A DNA stretch of 8,649 bases from Acidobacteriota bacterium (GTDB lineage: Bacteria; Acidobacteriota; Terriglobia; Bryobacterales; Bryobacteraceae): assembly GCA_947505565.1 (NCBI GenBank), contig CANNLB010000058.1, positions 1 to 8,649 on the forward strand, read 5' to 3'. The position numbers were made by a program, and so were the translations under genes. Below are positions 6,905 to 8,649 of the stretch, in pieces (the first letter of the stretch is position 1; each line of letters opens with the position of its first letter). The notes beneath the pieces are model-generated. The model saw nothing but the letters and a program-made list of their open reading frames with translations, was not told where the DNA came from and did no database searches.

Positions 6905-7159
6905 ATGCCCCCTCCGACTCGTAGCGCCTCCCCGACCAAGAAGCCGGTTCCGCCCGATCAGACGAACGCCGAAAACTTCTACTACATGAAGCAGATGCAG
7001 GCGAAGACCCCGATGGTGATCGTGATGAAAGACGGCGAAGAACTCCGCGGCGTTATTGAGTGGTACGACAAAGCCGCGTTGAAATTTAATCGCGACGGCG
7101 CTCCGAATTTGATGCTGTACAAACACAACATCAAATACATGTACAAAGACGGGGAGTAA
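6905..7159 (+). CDS. hfq: Divergent Hfq-like RNA chaperone
   Basis: An 84-aa Sm-like protein. Residues 1-22 are a Pro/Lys/Ser-rich, probably disordered extension. The Sm1 part, about 36-63 ([26 protein letters not shown]), aligns with the Hfq strands around NGxxLxGxIxxFD. The Sm2 part contains YKHNIKYM at 72-79, matching the YKHAIS signature; K73 and H74 correspond to the RNA-binding Lys56/His57 of E. coli. Hfq forms a hexameric ring that pairs small RNAs with mRNAs. Unlike E. coli, the rim RRER patch reads MQAK here by eye alignment, and Gln8 reads Glu. The upstream in-frame ATG at 6833 would run through holB, so 6905 is preferred. Codon use (AAC, TAC, ACC, GCC) differs from the G-ending operon upstream. 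It converges on the thioesterase gene with only 4 bp between stops. The family call is good, but function as a small-RNA chaperone is inferred. Confidence 0.85.
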   Translation: MPPPTRSASPTKKPVPPDQTNAENFYYMKQMQAKTPMVIVMKDGEELRGVIEWYDKAALKFNRDGAPNLMLYKHNIKYMYKDGE

Positions 7160-7163
7160 GCGA

Positions 7164-7643
7164 CTACTTTAGTTTTTGGGCTAAGCGAAGGGCGCGGCGT
7201 TCGCCGGCCTCTTCGTAGCGCCTCCGCTCGACTTCGGTTTGGGGCAGGACGGGGGTGACGGTGATCTTGTGACCGTCCTTGTCGAGGGCGACGAAGGTGA
7301 GATAGGCGGACGAGGTGTGTTTCACCTCGCGAGTGCGAAGGTCTTCGATGAAGACTTTGACGCCGACTTCCATGGAAGTGCGGAAGACCCGATTGACGCT
7401 CGATTTGAGGGTGACGAGCTGGCCGATGTGGATGGGGTGGAGGAAGGTCATCCGGTCGATGGAGACGGTGACGATGGCGCAGCGAGCGTGGCGGGCGGCA
7501 GCGAGGGAGGCGGCGAGATCGACGAGCGCCATGACTTTTCCTCCGAAAAGGGTGCCGAGGACATTGGCGTCGTTGGGAAGAGCGAACTCGCTCATTTCGG
7601 ACGCCGATTCGCAGACCGGGCGGCCCGATTGATCAGGAAGCAT
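7164..7643 (-). CDS. Acyl-CoA thioesterase, hot-dog fold (YciA/BACH type)
   Basis: A 159-aa single hot-dog-domain enzyme expected to hydrolyse acyl-CoA to free acid and CoA in the cytoplasm. The diagnostic stretch is LPNDANVLGTLFGGKVMALVD at 22-42, matching the PeDaNxxGtlFGGxLLxxiD signature; D42 is the likely catalytic Asp. VTVSIDRMTFLHPIHIGQLV follows near 58-77, then RTSMEVGVKVF and a SSAYLTFVALDKDG strand. The C-terminal 30 residues are a charged helix (TEVERRRYEEAGERRALRLAQK), as often seen in this group. The ATG at 7643 is needed to include the ESASEMSEF lead-in; its GAGG at 7646-7649 is only 2 nt away, which is close. It is transcribed against hfq and away from the TPR gene. Chain-length preference cannot be read from the sequence. 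Confidence 0.93.
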   Translation of the reverse strand: MLPDQSGRPVCESASEMSEFALPNDANVLGTLFGGKVMALVDLAASLAAARHARCAIVTVSIDRMTFLHPIHIGQLVTLKSSVNRVFRTSMEVGVKVFIEDLRTREVKHTSSAYLTFVALDKDGHKITVTPVLPQTEVERRRYEEAGERRALRLAQKLK

Positions 7644-7657
7644 ATCCTCAGGGTACG

Positions 7658-7978
7658 ATGGATCCTATGAACTCTCGGTTAGAGATTTTGCAGGGGATGC
7701 TGACACAGGATCCGACGAACACGTTTGCGCGGTACGGACTAGCGATGGAGTTTGCCAACCAGGAGGATTTCGCGGGGGCGGTGACGCAGTTTGAAGCGTT
7801 GATTGCGGGGAAGCCGGACTATTGCGCAGCGTATTTCCATGGGGGGCAGACGCTCGAGAAGCTGGGCAAGCCGGACGAGGCTGGCTCCATGTATCGGCGG
7901 GGGATTGAAGCGGCGACCAAAGCGGGGGATTCGCATACGCGGAAGGAACTAGAAGGCGCATTGGCAATGCTGCCGTAA
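7658..7978 (+). CDS. Small TPR-repeat protein
   Basis: A 106-aa protein without signal peptide or membrane segment. It consists of a short N-terminal helix (about 5-19, SRLEILQGMLTQDP), one clear tetratricopeptide repeat (about 21-54, NTFARYGLAMEFANQEDFAGAVTQFEALIAGKP) and a second, looser one (about 55-88, with AYFHGGQTLEKLGKPDEAGSMYRRGIEAA), followed by a C-terminal capping helix. TPR helices mediate protein-protein contact; no partner is evident. Start is uncertain: the ATG at 7658 has AGGG 4 nt upstream (7650-7653), while an in-frame ATG at 7667 would have it 13 nt upstream. The start codon is only 14 bp from that of the divergent thioesterase. A probable terminator overlaps its stop. Confidence 0.85.
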   Translation: MDPMNSRLEILQGMLTQDPTNTFARYGLAMEFANQEDFAGAVTQFEALIAGKPDYCAAYFHGGQTLEKLGKPDEAGSMYRRGIEAATKAGDSHTRKELEGALAMLP

Positions 7979-7985
7979 CTTTTTT
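7955..7985 (+). terminator. Possible intrinsic terminator after the TPR gene
   Basis: GGC and GCATT (7955-7962) can pair with AATGC and GCC (7966-7974) around a GGC loop, with one bulged T at 7971, giving 8 bp. Six T's follow at 7980-7985. The stem overlaps the last codons of the TPR gene, and the 5-nt gap between stem and T-run is longer than ideal, so strength is uncertain. Confidence 0.4.
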
Positions 7986-8013
7986 GATCCGGCGAGCGAA
8001 TGGGGCGTATAAG
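7984..8013 (+). promoter_or_regulatory. Predicted sigma-70 promoter of the oxidoreductase gene
   Basis: TTGATC (7984-7989), an 18-bp spacer and TATAAG (8008-8013) match the -35/-10 consensus in 4/6 and 5/6 bases. The -10 ends only 5 nt before the ATG at 8019, so transcription would start at or next to that ATG and yield a leaderless mRNA. No Shine-Dalgarno sequence is visible in the gap. The -35 shares T's with the tail of the candidate terminator. Confidence 0.55.
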
Positions 8014-8018
8014 AGACT

Positions 8019-8649
8019 ATGCACGTCGTAATCGTCGGCAACGGAGTTGCGGGAATCACGGCGGCACTGGCCGTGAGGGCCAAGGATCCGCAGGTAGAGA
8101 TCACGGTGGTCAGCGGCGAAGGAGATTACTTCTTCTCGCGGACGGCCTTGATGTATGCCTTCATGGATCAGATGCAGCGGCGGGATTTGGAGCCGTATGA
8201 ACGGCACGTGTTCCGGGAGAAGCGGATCACGCTGCGGCGGGGTTGGGTAACCGATCTCGATGCAGAGGGGCGTCGGCTGAGTTTAGCCGATGGTGGCTTG
8301 GTGCGTTACGACAAGTTGCTGCTGGCGACGGGGTCGCGAGGACGGCGAGCGGAGTGGGAACGGAAGCTGGACGGCGTCGTGAACTTCGTCACGCTGCAGG
8401 ATCTCGAAGCGTGTGAGCGGTTGACCCCGGGGACGAAGCGGGCGGTGGTGGCGGGTGGTGGGTTGATCGGGGTGGAACTGGTCGAATGCCTGGTTCACCA
8501 CAAGGTGGCGACGACGTTTTTGGTGCGCGAAGCGACATACTGGCCGGCGGCGTTGAGCCCGGAAGAGGGCGAGTTGGTGGCGGCGCATATTCGGGCGCAG
8601 GGCGTGGATTTGCGGTTGGGGACGGAGGTGACGAGCTTAGAGGGGGAGG
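8019..8649 (+). CDS. FAD/NAD(P)-dependent pyridine nucleotide oxidoreductase, 3' end missing
   Basis: The first 210 codons of a two-dinucleotide-domain flavoprotein; the gene runs past the right edge. The FAD-binding motif GNGVAG is at residues 7-12 in MHVVIVGNGVAGITAAL, the LLLATGS motif that closes the FAD domain is at 100-106, and the NAD(P)-binding GGGLIG is at 146-151 in VVAGGGLIGVE. There is no CxxxxC redox disulfide near the N-terminus (the region reads FFSRTALMYAFMD), so it is not of the lipoamide dehydrogenase kind. It resembles the NADH oxidase, nitrite reductase NirB or ferredoxin/rubredoxin reductase-like class. The acceptor would be judged from the missing C-terminal part and the next genes. 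Its own promoter suggests a new transcription unit. Confidence 0.9.
   Translation, partial: MHVVIVGNGVAGITAALAVRAKDPQVEITVVSGEGDYFFSRTALMYAFMDQMQRRDLEPYERHVFREKRITLRRGWVTDLDAEGRRLSLADGGLVRYDKLLLATGSRGRRAEWERKLDGVVNFVTLQDLEACERLTPGTKRAVVAGGGLIGVELVECLVHHKVATTFLVREATYWPAALSPEEGELVAAHIRAQGVDLRLGTEVTSLEGE

Noticed and set aside
7166..7185. Possible bidirectional terminator between hfq and the thioesterase gene
   Set aside because: Only a 4-5 bp AT-rich pairing around a long loop can be drawn, and it lies inside the thioesterase coding region.
1..8649. Mobile element, CRISPR array, tRNA/rRNA or defence system
   Set aside because: No spaced direct repeats, transposase or integrase motifs, tRNA-like cloverleaf or defence-gene motifs were seen; apart from one unrecognised frame the genes are conserved families, mostly housekeeping.

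Overview
The window is chromosomal, GC-rich bacterial DNA with tightly packed housekeeping genes. The gene order (yicC, gmk, rpoZ, coaBC, a family-4 uracil-DNA glycosylase, tmk, holB) and a divergent Hfq ending in a [14 protein letters not shown] motif suggest an acidobacterium, perhaps of the Solibacter/Bryobacter kind. That assignment is an inference from recall, not a computed placement. I see no mobile element, CRISPR array, tRNA or rRNA.

Layout. Positions 1-696 (minus strand) hold the first 232 codons of a secreted metal-dependent amidohydrolase, cut off by the window edge. Positions 864-1349 (minus) hold an unrecognised 161-residue reading frame with gene-like codon use. A short divergent promoter region (about 1350-1410) follows. 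From 1411 to 6882 (plus) runs a seven-gene block with overlaps or very short gaps: yicC (RNase-like), gmk (GMP kinase), rpoZ (RNA polymerase omega), coaBC (coenzyme A synthesis), a UdgA-type uracil-DNA glycosylase, tmk (dTMP kinase) and holB (clamp-loader delta prime). hfq (6905-7159) comes next and may have its own promoter. It converges on a hot-dog acyl-CoA thioesterase (7164-7643, minus). That gene diverges from a small TPR protein (7658-7978, plus) with only 14 bp between start codons. The window ends inside an FAD/NAD(P)-dependent oxidoreductase (8019 onward, plus), which has a good promoter placed for a leaderless mRNA.

How the genes work together. The first four genes of the plus block match the core of a known conserved cluster (in Bacillus subtilis yloC-remA-gmk-rpoZ-coaBC-priA) joining RNA turnover, guanine nucleotide supply, RNA polymerase assembly and CoA synthesis. 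Here the cluster continues into a DNA-maintenance set in which thymidylate supply (tmk) sits between uracil excision (udg) and the replicative clamp loader (holB). Four junctions are start/stop overlaps of 4 or 8 nt, which points to one translationally coupled operon.

Base composition. The top strand is G-rich over most of the window even where genes lie on the minus strand, which suggests the plus strand is the leading strand. The skew disappears in hfq and reverses in the amidohydrolase. No single previously undescribed system stands out. The items most worth a second look are the divergent Hfq, the apparently leaderless promoters, the zinc-less delta prime, the unrecognised minus-strand frame, and the 14-bp divergent junction.
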